Virus record (IMG/VR): IMGVR_UViG_3300032268_000986
Span: 1 to 46,258 of that record
Direction: 5' to 3' (one strand)
Length of the DNA: 46,258 bases
Source of the DNA: a virus
Shown: positions 36,401 to 44,388 of the stretch, piece by piece
How positions within the stretch are numbered: position 1 is the first letter of the stretch
Layout of the letters: each line of letters opens with the position of its first letter
Notes under the pieces: model-generated
The model's database searches: none
What the model saw: the letters and a program-made list of their open reading frames with translations, nothing else
What the model was told of the DNA's origin: nothing
Translations under genes and position numbers: made by a program

Positions 36401-39400
36401 TTCGGGTGTATTGATGACTGGTGCCCCTGGGTGGGATGCCGAAGACAGCAGTGACTCTGATTACGGCTCAGTGTGGGTGTATGAAAACCCAGACCGTAGT
36501 CCAGCCTGGGTGCCAATCCATGTTCAACAACCAGTGGTTGATATCCGTTTGCTCAACTCGGTGTTCTTGTATGACCGTGTCACATCGTCTACAACCGAAT
36601 TCTTGGATTTCTTTGATCCCATACAAGGCAAGATTCTTGGCGCCGCCCAACAAAACATTGATTATACCGGCGCAGTTGACCCAGCCAGTTACAACATTGG
36701 ACCTGTGAATGTTCGAGGCACAACTTGGGGTATTGAACACGTCAATGACATTTGGTGGGATATTGGTCAATGTCGGTTTATTGATCCCAACCAGGATAAC
36801 ATTGTGTATGCGAGTCGGCGGTGGGGGCAGTTGTTCCCTGACAGTTCAGTTGACATCTATCAATGGATCAAGAGCGAAGTTTCGCCTGCTGACTATGCTG
36901 GTCCAGGAACTCCGCGAGACATTGACAGCTACAGTATCAATACTCGATTAAATCGTGATGGAGTATTCAAAACTGAATATTACTTCTGGGTCAAGGGAAT
37001 TACCACAGTGGCCAACTTGAGCAACAAAACGCTCAGTGTTTCCACTATTGCTCAGTACATTGAGAATCCCAGAGCCAGTGGTATTGCCTACATGGCTCCA
37101 ATCAATGCCAGCACCATTGCACTGTACAACTGTGGTGATTTGATTGCAGCCGAAGACACTGTGATTCATGTTGAGTTTGATCGAGAACTCAACAATGACA
37201 ATGTTCACGTTGAGTACGAATTGATTGCTCAGGATCGTGCTGATGCATTCCTCAGCACCAGCTTGTATCGAAAACTGCAAGACAGTTTTTGTGGTGTTGA
37301 CACGTTTGGTAATCTAGTACCAGATCCAAATCTAAGCATTGCTGAACGGTACGGAGTTCAATTCCGTCCGCGCCAGAGCATGTTTGTGGATCGTTTTGAG
37401 GCACTAAAAAACTATCTTACCAGAGCCAATTCAGTCATGGTTCGATACCCCCTCAGCGAAAATGCCACATTCAATCTACTAAACAGCAGTGAGCCAATTC
37501 CACCATCAATTGAAGTGATCAATGGGGTCACAATTACCAATTGGAATGCGCAGGTACCAAATCTTGAAGTGCTGGGGTTCCAAAATATCTACACGGTTGC
37601 TCTAGGTTACAAGTATCTGGTGATCAGTGATAGCGATAATCGTGGATTGTGGACCATTTACACTGTGCAAAACAGCCAAACAGAGGCTGGGGTACGGGTG
37701 CTAACACTCACACGAGTACAAGGATACAATACCCCAGACTACTGGTCCTACGTCAACTGGTATTTGCCAGGCTACAATCCCAGTACCAAGGCCGTGGCCG
37801 AGGTAGCCACTTACTCTGCTTTGTTCACCATCAGTGTGTCAGTTGGCAGCAGTGTTAGAGTCACTGCCAACGCACAAGGCAAGTGGGAAATTTATATCAA
37901 AACAGTGACTGGCTGGGATCGCGTGGGTCTACAAGACGGCACCATTGAGTTTTCGGCTGAATTGTACGACTATGCCCTGGGACGATTTGGATTCGACGTT
38001 GAAGTATTTGATGCACAGTATTTTGATCAGGAACCTGTAGTTGAAACTCGCAAGATTATTCAAGCCATCAATGAAGAGTTATTTGTTGGCGATTTAGCAA
38101 TTGAACGAAACCGTGCGCTGATACTGATGTTCAACTTTGTGTTGAGCGAATTCTCTGCACCAGAATGGCTGGTCAAAACTTCATTGATCGATGTTGACCA
38201 TAGAATCCGTGCCTTGATTCCATATCAAAACTATGTTCGAGACAACCAAGAATTTGTGCTTGACTACATTCAAGAAGTCAAACCATACCATGTGCAGATA
38301 CGAGAATTCAACTTGAACTACAATGGCCAAGATGTGTTTGGTGGCGATTTAACTGACTTTGATGTACCAGCATACTACAACACTGATTTAACTGTGCCGC
38401 AATTTACCAGCCCAGTGCTGTTGCCATATAATCACGGCACAGCCCAGGTCAGCAACTATCTCAGTGATGTTCCTGCTTCCAGCACTGTGTGGACCAACTG
38501 GCCCTGGAGTCAATGGTACAACAATTATCTGTTGTCTCTAGAAGGCATAACCGTGGTCGAGGCCGGCACCGGCTATTTTGAATTGCCACAGATCATCATT
38601 CAAGGCGATGCCATTGAGCAGGCCGAAGCAGTTGCAGTAACTGACAGTCTGGGTCGCATTGTTGCTATCAATGTCATAAATCCTGGATCAGGTTATCAAG
38701 AAACCCCCACAGTTGTGTTTGATGGTGGCAACGGGACTGGAGCCCGTGCCTATGCTGTGATGAGCAATGACATGGTGCGCAGTTTCCGCACAGTGATCAG
38801 GTATGACCGTTATCAATATGTTCCCACAGTGACTCTTTGGAGCACCGATGGCACATATGAAAATGGTATGTTGGTCCGATATGACAATCGTGTGTGGCGA
38901 GCAGAAAACGCCGACGGCAGCAGTGCAGTGGTTGGGCCCACGTTTGATCTTGAAAACTGGCAACTGGTTCCGGCCAGTGAGTTGTCTGGTGTTGACCGTA
39001 CCATGGGCTTTTACGTGCCAGGCATCAATGAGCCAGGCCTAGACTTGCCACTGTTGATTGATGGAATTAACTATCCTGGAGTACAAGTCTGGGGCGATTA
39101 TTTCCTAGGAACAACCACAGTTGATGCCACATATGAGAGCGAATTTACCAACACACTGCTTGGCGATCGCTTTAGTGACATCAATGTTGTTGGCGGCCAA
39201 TTCGTTGGTGTCTATGAAGGACATGCCCCTGAAGAGTTAGTCAACGGTGCTGAATTTGACACCTTGGATATTCGGGTGTTTACTCGTCCAGGGTCAGATT
39301 GGTCGTTGCTTGACAGTGTAGTTGGCGCTGACGGCCATGGATTCCAAGTTGGAACACGTCGATATGTGTATGATCTTGCCATTACTGACACCTATAGCTG

Positions 39401-41786
39401 GGCTGGAATTGTAGAACATCCGATTGAGGTTCTTGTGGCAAATCAGACCACTGGACAAGATCTAAACAAAACAATTAACTACGTTGTGGATTGGGTTGCC
39501 CAAACCATAACAATTGTAAGTGGAGTCAGCAACGGGCAAACCATCAACATCACAGTGTATGAACTTGGTGGCGGCAGCCAATTATACCGTGCCAATTATA
39601 CCGGTGCAGACATTGGTAGAACATTGATTGTTCCAGTGGACACTGCACAAATTGCAGAAATTGCACTGTTTGTAGATGGTGTACCAGTGACTGACAACGT
39701 CTCATGGCTTCCTTGGATTGAATCAGTGACCTGGAACGACTTGACGGATTATGCCAAACAGACCATTGTAAAATCCAACAGTGTTTATTATCGTGCATTG
39801 CAATATGTGCCAGTTGGTGTGACTATTAGCAATACGGCCTATTGGTTGTCATTTGTGCCTACCCTGGCAAGCATTGTTGATCTTGGGTTTACACCAGTTG
39901 CCACTCAAGGCATTGCCTTGGTAGTCATGGGTGGCACCCTAGTTGATCCTGATCCCAATGCCACTGAGCCATATGATTCAACTAACTTTTCAAACGGCAT
40001 TGTAAACTTTGCCCCTGGCAGTTTTGATTACAGTGAATCAGAGTTTGTGTACTATAGTTGGAGTACACCACTCACACAGGTTGCAGTGGCGGATGCCACA
40101 ATTGTTGCCAATCGTATCATTACCTTGACAAATAGTCTGCAAGGGACCAATCCAGCCAACTTGATAGTAACTCGCAATGGAACAAGACTACGCCCGGCCG
40201 AGGGTATTGAGTGGATTGGGGACGACACTTCGGTCAGTTTTGGACTGCCCCAACGTGGAGCCTATAGCCAAAGCCTTATCAATGCGCCAACTGATATCCA
40301 AGTCTGGCTTGACAACATACTACAGGTTCAAAGTGTGGGCTCAGTCACTGGTGATTACAGTGTAACACCATGGACTGGCAGCAATACTCCAGGCCGCCAA
40401 GTGGTGTTTGTTCAACCACCACCATCAGGTTCACGCATTTTGATATCAGTCAACACCTTGGCAGATTACGACCTGGCTGGCAATCTCTTAGAGATTATTC
40501 CGCAGCCAAATCTAGGCGATGTGTACGCAATCACCACCTGGAACGACACTGCACAACAAAATATTTTGACCTTGGTGTTCCAAGGGCCAATAACCACTGG
40601 TGGTATACTTGACGAACCCTTTGATTCAACCCCGTATGACCTGGCAGATGCAGATCTTTCATCGCTTGATTTACCTGGTTCGTATGATTACTCAATTGGT
40701 ACAGTGATTCCCAGCAATGATTTTTGGTTGCAACGTGCTGACGTCACAGCCAGTCGCTTGTGGGTAACACTTGACGGTGTGCGCTTGTTTGAAGGTGAGG
40801 ATTTCACAGTTGATGGTGAATATCTAATACTTGCATCCGGACCCATTGGTTCTGCACAGGTGCTTGCTGTAACTGAGTTTACCAACAGTGTGGTTCCTGA
40901 TGCCATTGGATTCCGTGTGTTCCAAGACATGCGTGGAGTACAAGCAGTATTTAGAATTACCAACGCTACTACAACTGTGTTGACTCAGAATCTTGCAGCC
41001 AATGCAGATGTTATCTATGTGGACAATGCCGCAGCCTTGGGTGAGCCTAATTTGCCCAATGGGGTGTTTGGGGTGATTACCATTGATGGCGAGCGTATCA
41101 TGTATCGACATCGAGAGCTTGATAACAATACTCTGAGTGGGCTGTTGCGCGGCACAGCTGGCACAGCCGCAGCAGATCACATGTCTGGTACATCAGTATA
41201 TGATATGAGTCGTAGTAATTTGTTGTCTGAACAGTACCAGGATTATGTCGTGAGCAACAGTGCCAATGACCTTGGTACCGAGGCCCCTGGCATCGTCGAA
41301 GGTTACACCTACACCATTACCACTCTGGGCACTACTGATTTTACCACTATTGGAGCACTGGTCAACACTGTGGGCACAACATTTGTGGCCACCAGTGCAG
41401 GGTCTGGCACAGGGCGAGCAATCATTGCCGGACAAACTGCTACCAAATTCATTGCTCCAAGTATAAATCCTGCATCGTTCAACGACAGTGCAATTGAAAC
41501 CAACAGTATTGAAGTATATGTTGGCGGAGTAAGACAGTACGCTGTTGGCAACACAGCAGCAAAATCTCAATATCGATATTTTGTCACTGATTGGGATCCA
41601 GCTGCAATTGAATTTGTAGTAGATGATTCAGTTTATCCACCACTGGTTGCGCCAGCCGACGGCAGCGAAGTGTTGATTTTGGTGCGCCAGGGATCTTGGT
41701 GGTACAACGTTGCAACCGAAGCTGAACGCAACCAAGCTCTGCAAGAATCACAGTCTCCGCAGGCAAGGTTTTTTAGAGGTCAATAA
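27414..41786 (+). CDS. Giant 4790-residue virion structural protein (baseplate wedge / tail fibre type)
   Basis: One uninterrupted frame encodes a 4790-residue protein. The N-terminus (FLPEIFQTDANKQFLAATLDQLI, QGFIGRTVG) is that of very large virion proteins in aquatic T4-like phages. By synteny after gp6 it could replace gp7 or gp7 plus gp10. Repeated beta modules of the type V-x-VDG-x-x-L-x-x-G-x-DY occur near residues 1185, 2490, 2565 and 4450. Residues 2293-3010 carry seven FG-GAP-like motifs (a beta-propeller signature). Near 3713-3780 are two GTGY/GSGY...P...GG units and near 4626 a GTTDFTTIGA unit, both common in phage appendages. The end (ARFFRGQ) is typical of these proteins. Host-binding is inferred. 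Confidence 0.75.
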   Translation: MASTVRSVDFLPEIFQTDANKQFLAATLDQLIQEPKFKKTQGFIGRTVGPGVNPNDKYVVELDKTRADYQLEVGVVSLKPDTDDIQTVITYPGINDAVAQQGGITTRPDRLYSSEFYSWDPFVDFDTFINFSQYYWLPTGPDAVDVAATGVPASDNFVVTRENGAYTFSGLAGENPTIELLRNGNYTFQVAQNNKETVNYRVRNSGNSSYTINYEANPALTLARGNTYVFNLNLTGDYPFWIKTEPSTGLGDIYSSGVSRNGAVTGLITFVVPQDAPDTLYYSAQTQSNMNGVLNIVDGVPGTGPGFWIQSAPGVSGQLPATPNISSREVLGVINNGEDLGTVTFNVPSKTAQEFYYNLTNIGVVNLITDLQFDQINNQPIASFIAQYGGIDGVTNLNGRTLIFDNYNPNITDAETTGWQRTTLYDPLIESSANNGLPGSFDSIPYDQVTDIPPEDRYQIWQITYSNIGGELYLELNKITDIAPLEKFNINYGNVYSSTQWYKDNDGLIKQIPALTAIQDTVYYQDGTDPSIFGRIKLLDQTQQSTLFVDEIIGKKNYTAANGVVFTNGLKIIFRGDVEPATYLNTEYYVSGVGTAIELLPVSNFITPETYVPETNDSGLPIPEDLDYLTIDRSAQNLNAWSRSNRWFHVDVISATSRYNNTTTVLDNNYRAKRPIIQFRPDIRLWNMGTQGKQPIDAIDFEETDALSNVNGQPSYTVNGYSLVQGSRVIFAADEDADVRNKIYVVNFISPDSALPLPAPLTAQPYINLVPASDGEVLLDQSVVCLYGTNTTGITFWFDGTEWTQAQQKTGVQQAPLFDVYDPDGISFGNTTKYQSTTFAGSKLFSYAVGDTNILDPVLQFPLQYLNINNVGDIVFQNNLYKDTFLYVQDNVSVTSDISSGSVREYIDRLTYQLLIGWQTAVSPTTMRQQFKFTYTTATLKLDVKVVDDNTVPPIQLYVGSKFQEPSVYTYTTTDNSTTITLLNTYVIGDVIEVAVLSDQVSQVAFYQPPFNLEKNPLNGNSDAFTLGTIRTHYESICENLLTLNGAINGPNNSRDLGNLVPYGQIILQQSAPVTMAGYFLRSDKYNIFGALQYNSREYTKFKALMLDAVTRQTINFQTPSEILNTAIQDITVGRVETQPFYWSDMLPQGAVYTSTTYTVTVISTSTFDTVQVYDYTSANYLGLLVYLNNRLLVRGVDYVVATDGPRFTILVPLAVGDVVLVDEYASTAGNFVPNTPTKLGLYPAWQPAVIQQRSSKGYITGILGHDGSFTPAFEDIRDQVLLEFETRIYNNLKLDGNPVPMTIYDVLPGQFRDTGYTYAEINNIFAGDFMSYVAWNKLDYKTQAYNSTNSFTYNYSGSQNKLDNENLLGAWRGIYRYFYDTEQPQLTPWEMLGLSIKPTWWESTYGAAPYTQDNLVLWDDLEAGYVRDPITPYYKPEFARPGLTRVIPTGTEGDLLSPFESVVGNYNAITFQKSWALGDGSPVEASWWNSSSYPFSVMHVLAVTRPAKFFSLFADRDLYRYNTDYQQYLYNNRYRLDANGIEVYGNGVSKASFVDWIVDYNRQTGVDSTDDLTADLKFLDVRLCYRMASFSDKQYIKLYTEKSSPNSTNTALQIPDESYDLLLYKNQPFDRINYSAVVVQQTPGGYAVFGYSTVSPYFEIVQSKATGQLQTISAGGVSVQVPTLYTDTVVQVPYGFVFPNQSGVVDFLLCYGRLMQSQGLTFTNYANGYLLDWQQMSREFLYWSTQGWEDNALINLNPLANKLSVTSPGLIVDSIRVQTTDDILLDQNRRQLDTRSLNIVRLDNTFTAEPLTGQTLSYIDLSFTTYEHMIVLRNQSVFGDLMYDPVTGARQNRLNLVAVTTTDWNGTVNAQGFILNQDNVEEWTGLRTYSKGEIVKYKNVYWSALTIVQPSTAFDFNDWVQSDYTQIELGLLPNLSNKANQLANSYNTNAANIESDNDLLSYGLIGFRPRQYMAALNLDDVSQINIYQQFLGSKGTQLSAELFARANLGKETGDYDIYENWAVQRAVYGANANRSFFELRLNRALLDSNPSLVQVTYPQEPSQADQQIFLNDVWRQSYRLTSPDILPTTTVLPTDIGLPTAGYVNIDDADITVFSINDPADLSANLDSIQVGTSIWVAKINEYDWNIYRADNVPGQIQHVCDNLNGTSRVIFSTAHGLVDGDYLIIKYFDTEVDGVYRVLGVPNINTVNIAFTFTAPRVQADAIGIGYTLQTMRVSQASDVDNLPYALRILPGARVWVDNDGAGRWEVLEKQDVFSTVVGLSPVLFDATERYGYSVTQAVNRLAALVGSPRYGFNLSANPKGGVYVYVKNYSDQYTPVSPLVAGDAILTLGATGVRGYGNAVDFGNQTWAVAGASASLGPSSQTNNGYACVIYRNPVLGQPGVIPYAQWQLLTQPGTTTSTTPGAGEFGYSVTMSLDERWMYIGAPGLNLVHAYGRVDWQNQVLQSISDGSTVSYDISDVIQIDQATQLRVLVDGRVLTLGVDYTVSGDFSTVLLTTSADPADVVEIQRNYIAVLPTNGSTVTFDLGDYFFTANNIYSFSVTVNDALLRPNIDYTFNIATQVVTFQATYLSTDIVIVTAESYFNYVNSVTVAGLAADARFGHSVSTSTDGRQVIVGTPYVTVDGETQAGAVYVFDRNVQRFTVTNANDNTYTVLGATTQPVAVILNNQFLLNEDDAIAGADGTFAIAGSTVTINATLSVGDIIEIETNQFVRQQSIVQNTVADFSNYGTSVDLCLFNCSLYSGAPQSSAQIFKGGIVERNVNQARVYGTITATVANPVLTVGNTLRINNQDVLIPAASGSTTSLQGLANNINSQVINVTAAVSSTGFLTISVKNSGAAAPGNRLQVAPGSVGTAYSDLGFECFVWTQNIQSPYPTEMAQFGQSISINDTADALVVGAPAASLYLEMLFDDGTTIFDGNSTIFFTLIAQCGAVYTYDYLPSSTDSVANPGMFVFGSQIGNSDLTSLAQYGFAVNYTSGVLMTGAPGWDAEDSSDSDYGSVWVYENPDRSPAWVPIHVQQPVVDIRLLNSVFLYDRVTSSTTEFLDFFDPIQGKILGAAQQNIDYTGAVDPASYNIGPVNVRGTTWGIEHVNDIWWDIGQCRFIDPNQDNIVYASRRWGQLFPDSSVDIYQWIKSEVSPADYAGPGTPRDIDSYSINTRLNRDGVFKTEYYFWVKGITTVANLSNKTLSVSTIAQYIENPRASGIAYMAPINASTIALYNCGDLIAAEDTVIHVEFDRELNNDNVHVEYELIAQDRADAFLSTSLYRKLQDSFCGVDTFGNLVPDPNLSIAERYGVQFRPRQSMFVDRFEALKNYLTRANSVMVRYPLSENATFNLLNSSEPIPPSIEVINGVTITNWNAQVPNLEVLGFQNIYTVALGYKYLVISDSDNRGLWTIYTVQNSQTEAGVRVLTLTRVQGYNTPDYWSYVNWYLPGYNPSTKAVAEVATYSALFTISVSVGSSVRVTANAQGKWEIYIKTVTGWDRVGLQDGTIEFSAELYDYALGRFGFDVEVFDAQYFDQEPVVETRKIIQAINEELFVGDLAIERNRALILMFNFVLSEFSAPEWLVKTSLIDVDHRIRALIPYQNYVRDNQEFVLDYIQEVKPYHVQIREFNLNYNGQDVFGGDLTDFDVPAYYNTDLTVPQFTSPVLLPYNHGTAQVSNYLSDVPASSTVWTNWPWSQWYNNYLLSLEGITVVEAGTGYFELPQIIIQGDAIEQAEAVAVTDSLGRIVAINVINPGSGYQETPTVVFDGGNGTGARAYAVMSNDMVRSFRTVIRYDRYQYVPTVTLWSTDGTYENGMLVRYDNRVWRAENADGSSAVVGPTFDLENWQLVPASELSGVDRTMGFYVPGINEPGLDLPLLIDGINYPGVQVWGDYFLGTTTVDATYESEFTNTLLGDRFSDINVVGGQFVGVYEGHAPEELVNGAEFDTLDIRVFTRPGSDWSLLDSVVGADGHGFQVGTRRYVYDLAITDTYSWAGIVEHPIEVLVANQTTGQDLNKTINYVVDWVAQTITIVSGVSNGQTINITVYELGGGSQLYRANYTGADIGRTLIVPVDTAQIAEIALFVDGVPVTDNVSWLPWIESVTWNDLTDYAKQTIVKSNSVYYRALQYVPVGVTISNTAYWLSFVPTLASIVDLGFTPVATQGIALVVMGGTLVDPDPNATEPYDSTNFSNGIVNFAPGSFDYSESEFVYYSWSTPLTQVAVADATIVANRIITLTNSLQGTNPANLIVTRNGTRLRPAEGIEWIGDDTSVSFGLPQRGAYSQSLINAPTDIQVWLDNILQVQSVGSVTGDYSVTPWTGSNTPGRQVVFVQPPPSGSRILISVNTLADYDLAGNLLEIIPQPNLGDVYAITTWNDTAQQNILTLVFQGPITTGGILDEPFDSTPYDLADADLSSLDLPGSYDYSIGTVIPSNDFWLQRADVTASRLWVTLDGVRLFEGEDFTVDGEYLILASGPIGSAQVLAVTEFTNSVVPDAIGFRVFQDMRGVQAVFRITNATTTVLTQNLAANADVIYVDNAAALGEPNLPNGVFGVITIDGERIMYRHRELDNNTLSGLLRGTAGTAAADHMSGTSVYDMSRSNLLSEQYQDYVVSNSANDLGTEAPGIVEGYTYTITTLGTTDFTTIGALVNTVGTTFVATSAGSGTGRAIIAGQTATKFIAPSINPASFNDSAIETNSIEVYVGGVRQYAVGNTAAKSQYRYFVTDWDPAAIEFVVDDSVYPPLVAPADGSEVLILVRQGSWWYNVATEAERNQALQESQSPQARFFRGQ
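34290..36440 (+). other. Seven FG-GAP-like motifs (predicted beta-propeller) in the giant protein
   Basis: Motifs of the form (F/Y)G-x-(S/A)V followed about 12-15 residues later by (V/I)GxP or GAP start at residues 2293, 2359, 2429, 2621, 2748, 2901 and 2989. Examples are FGYSVTMSLDERWMYIGAP and FGHSVSTSTDGRQVIVGTP. Seven units equals the blade number of integrin-alpha propellers. Two long insertions, with beta modules of the VDG type, lie between units 3 and 5. Confidence 0.7.
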
Positions 41787-41790
41787 ACAA

Positions 41791-41798
41791 GGTAAATA
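41791..41798 (+). promoter_or_regulatory. Late-promoter-like box (GGTAAATA)
   Basis: It matches six of eight late-consensus bases, and its extension TAAATAAAGCAC is identical to that at 23935. It ends only seven bases before the ATG at 41806, so that gene would be leaderless. It could also serve the well-initiated gene at 41952. Confidence 0.4.
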
Positions 41799-41805
41799 AA
41801 GCACC

Positions 41806-41955
41806 ATGTCAAACAGCAATTCTAAAACTCAACCACCTGCACAGCCAACCCAGCAGCCACGCAAGCCCAATGAAACCGGCACAATTTCGGTGCAGGCGCA
41901 CATGCGCATTTATGATCCAAAAACACAGAAAACATTTGTGGAGGGACGAGCATGA
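41806..41955 (+). CDS. Small structural-type protein, 49 aa
   Basis: The 49-residue protein has a proline/glutamine-rich start (TQPPAQPTQQPRKP) and a short folded end (VQAHMRIYDPKTQKTFVEGRA). The RIYDP-x-T motif resembles small proteins found before fibre genes in related phages. The ATG overlap at 41952 with the next gene supports its reality. It lacks a well-placed ribosome site. Confidence 0.6.
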   Translation: MSNSNSKTQPPAQPTQQPRKPNETGTISVQAHMRIYDPKTQKTFVEGRA

Positions 41956-42557
41956 TTACTCCAGGACTGTGTAAAATTCAAGGATTTGTCAAGATTCACG
42001 ACCCCGTGAGCGGTGACATCTTCTATGATGATCACAATGCTATTCACTACGAAAACATTTCAATTGCCATGGCGCAGACCTTGAGTAACCGGGACTTGGG
42101 ATACATATATCAAATGGCATTTGGCAACGGTGGAAGTTCAGTGGACCCCACTGGAGTAATCACTTATTTGCCCCCTAATACCACAGGGCAAAATGCTGAT
42201 TTATACAATCAAACCTATGCCAAGGTTGTTGATGACAATTCAGCAGCTGACACTGATCCAATCAACAACAAAATGACTGTGCTGCACACCGCAGGCAACT
42301 TTTATACAGATATTCTTGTTACTTGTTTGTTGGATTATGGCGAACCTCCGGAACAACAGGCGTTTGACAATTCAACCCAGTACAATGGTGAATATGTGTT
42401 TGATGAACTGGGCCTCAAGGTCTGGAACGGCGCAGCCGACAATTTGAGACTGATCACTCATGTGATTTTTCACCCTGTGCAAAAGAGCTTGAATCGACAG
42501 ATTCAAATTGATTACACACTACGTATACAAACGTTGAGCAATATCAACGCTGTATAA
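41952..42557 (+). CDS. Virion structural protein, 201 aa
   Basis: I do not recognise a T4 counterpart. The protein starts with a beta strand pair sharing character with the small gene before it (KIHDPVSGDIFYDDHNAIHYEN), then a helix with MAQTLSN, and a fold with YIYQMAFGNGG, GEYVFDELGL and IDYTLRIQT near the end. This beta-rich pattern, common in related phages beside fibre genes, suggests a baseplate or fibre attachment protein. GGAGG lies about seven bases before the ATG. Its stop overlaps an exact late promoter for the next gene. Confidence 0.65.
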   Translation: MITPGLCKIQGFVKIHDPVSGDIFYDDHNAIHYENISIAMAQTLSNRDLGYIYQMAFGNGGSSVDPTGVITYLPPNTTGQNADLYNQTYAKVVDDNSAADTDPINNKMTVLHTAGNFYTDILVTCLLDYGEPPEQQAFDNSTQYNGEYVFDELGLKVWNGAADNLRLITHVIFHPVQKSLNRQIQIDYTLRIQTLSNINAV

Positions 42558-42560
42558 ATA
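42553..42560 (+). promoter_or_regulatory. T4-type late promoter, exact consensus (TATAAATA)
   Basis: An exact TATAAATA spans the stop codon of the upstream gene and ends 27 bases before the ATG at 42588. AGGAATAGG follows as ribosome site. Confidence 0.75.
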
Positions 42561-42587
42561 CGAGTTATATAGGAATAGGCAACTAAC

Positions 42588-44375
42588 ATGGCATATACAA
42601 TTAACCTTACTGACGGTACCATTTTTGCTACCGTTGCTGACGGTACCGTTAATACATCAAGCAGCATGACGCTGGTGGGCAAAAACTACGCTGGCTACGG
42701 TGAATTTTTAGACGAAAACTTTATTCACTTGCTGGAGAACGGGTCAAACACCACAGCACCTCCCAGTCCACTGACTGGACAGTTGTGGTGGGACAAAACC
42801 AACACCTTGCTCAAGGTCTACAATGGTACCACATTTAAAACCATCAGTGCTGCCACTGCCAGTGCTACACAGCCGGCATCAAATGTAACCGGTGACTTGT
42901 GGTACGACACTGTGAATCAACAGGTCAAGGTCTACACCGGTACTGGATTTATTGTAGTTGGTCCTGCATTCAGCAGCTCACAAGGAACATCTGGCGCTAT
43001 TCCTGAAACCATCAATGATTCAGGTGCTACACCACACTTTGTGACCACACTGTATGTCAACAACAGTCGAGTGGCCATTGTCAGCAAGGATGCTAACTTT
43101 ACTCCAGCAGCGCCAATAAACACCACATTCCCCACAATTTACAATGGTATCACATTGTGGAATTCAGGATCGCCTGTGTTTGGCGGCGATGCCACCAACG
43201 CACAAACTTTAGGCGGTTTGGCCAGCAGTGATTTCATGAGAGCCACTGCCAATACATCTACAACTGGCACAGTCAGAGTGCTCAACAACACCGGATTGTT
43301 TGTGGGTGCATCCAATGTGTTCAACGTCAACACCACCTCAACAGATGCCAACATCAAGAGTGATATTTTAAATGGCAACTTAAACATTCAAGCCAATGTT
43401 GGCGGCACAACTTTCTTGGTTGCGCAAGCCTTGGGCAGCAATGGTACCTTTTCCATTGCCAACAGCGCCACCGTTGGCAACTTATTGACAGTTACCAGCA
43501 CAATTTCTGGTGGTAACCTCAACACTGGCGGCGCTGTCAGCGCCACAGGCAACGTCACTGGTGGCAACATCAAGACCGCCAATGTGTTGGTTGGTGCAAG
43601 CACTGTCAGCGCCGTTGGTAACATCACTGGTGGCAACGTGCTCACCGGTGGCATTGTCAGCGCAACTGGCAACATTTCCAGTGCTGCCAACGTTTCGGGC
43701 ACCTATTTTATTGGCAATGGTAGTCAGCTCAGTGGACTCAGTGCAGCAGTTAGCGTGACCAAGATTGTCAACGGTACCAGCGAAGCCAACATTGGTGCTT
43801 CGGGTGGTAACTTGAGTATCACAATTGGCGCAACTGCCAACGTGGTTGTGGTTGATACCACCACAGTATACGCCAACGTGGTCAGTGTTAGAAGCATTGC
43901 CAAGACCGGTACCAACGCAGTGGGCAACATTGGTAGTTCAAGCAACTACTTTGAACGTGTGTTTGCCACAGCCACCACAGCCTTGTACGCTGACGTTGCA
44001 GAACGTTTTGCAGCAGACGAAGTCATGGAGCCAGGCACAGTGGTTGAACTGGGCGGCACAGCCGAAATTACTCGCTCACAGCGTGACCTAAGTGACACAG
44101 TGTTTGGTGTTATTTCTACCAAGCCTGCGTTTACCATGAACGGTGGCGCTGGCGAAGACGATACTCACCCAGCAGTGGCCATGACTGGACGTGTGCCAGT
44201 CAAAGTTATTGGCACTGTGCGCAAGGGTGATCGCTTGGTCAGTGCTGGTAACGGTATTGCTCGAGCCGCCAACCCCGGCGAAATCACAGCATTCAACGTG
44301 ATTGGTCGAAGCTTGGTTGACAAAACCACTGCCGAAGAAGGTGCAATTGAAGCAATTGTAACAATCAAGAACTAA
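42588..44375 (+). CDS. Tail-fibre-like protein with putative autocleavage domain
   Basis: The N-terminus (LVGKNYAGYGEFLDENFIHLLEN and two GQLWWD/GDLWYD...KVY units) is the attachment module of many aquatic T4-like fibre proteins. Residues 250-390 hold beta-helix-type repeats (GNVTGGNIKTANV, GNITGGNVLTGG, ATGNIS). The C-terminal 130 residues begin YADVAERFAADEVMEPGTVVEL and contain SDTVFGVISTKPAF and GRVPVKVIGTV. That pattern weakly resembles the autoproteolytic chaperone domain of phage fibres (Peptidase_G2), which trims itself after trimer folding. I cannot confirm cleavage. An exact late promoter and AGGAATAGG lie upstream. Confidence 0.75.
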   Translation: MAYTINLTDGTIFATVADGTVNTSSSMTLVGKNYAGYGEFLDENFIHLLENGSNTTAPPSPLTGQLWWDKTNTLLKVYNGTTFKTISAATASATQPASNVTGDLWYDTVNQQVKVYTGTGFIVVGPAFSSSQGTSGAIPETINDSGATPHFVTTLYVNNSRVAIVSKDANFTPAAPINTTFPTIYNGITLWNSGSPVFGGDATNAQTLGGLASSDFMRATANTSTTGTVRVLNNTGLFVGASNVFNVNTTSTDANIKSDILNGNLNIQANVGGTTFLVAQALGSNGTFSIANSATVGNLLTVTSTISGGNLNTGGAVSATGNVTGGNIKTANVLVGASTVSAVGNITGGNVLTGGIVSATGNISSAANVSGTYFIGNGSQLSGLSAAVSVTKIVNGTSEANIGASGGNLSITIGATANVVVVDTTTVYANVVSVRSIAKTGTNAVGNIGSSSNYFERVFATATTALYADVAERFAADEVMEPGTVVELGGTAEITRSQRDLSDTVFGVISTKPAFTMNGGAGEDDTHPAVAMTGRVPVKVIGTVRKGDRLVSAGNGIARAANPGEITAFNVIGRSLVDKTTAEEGAIEAIVTIKN

Positions 44376-44388
44376 TAGGAACTAGGCA

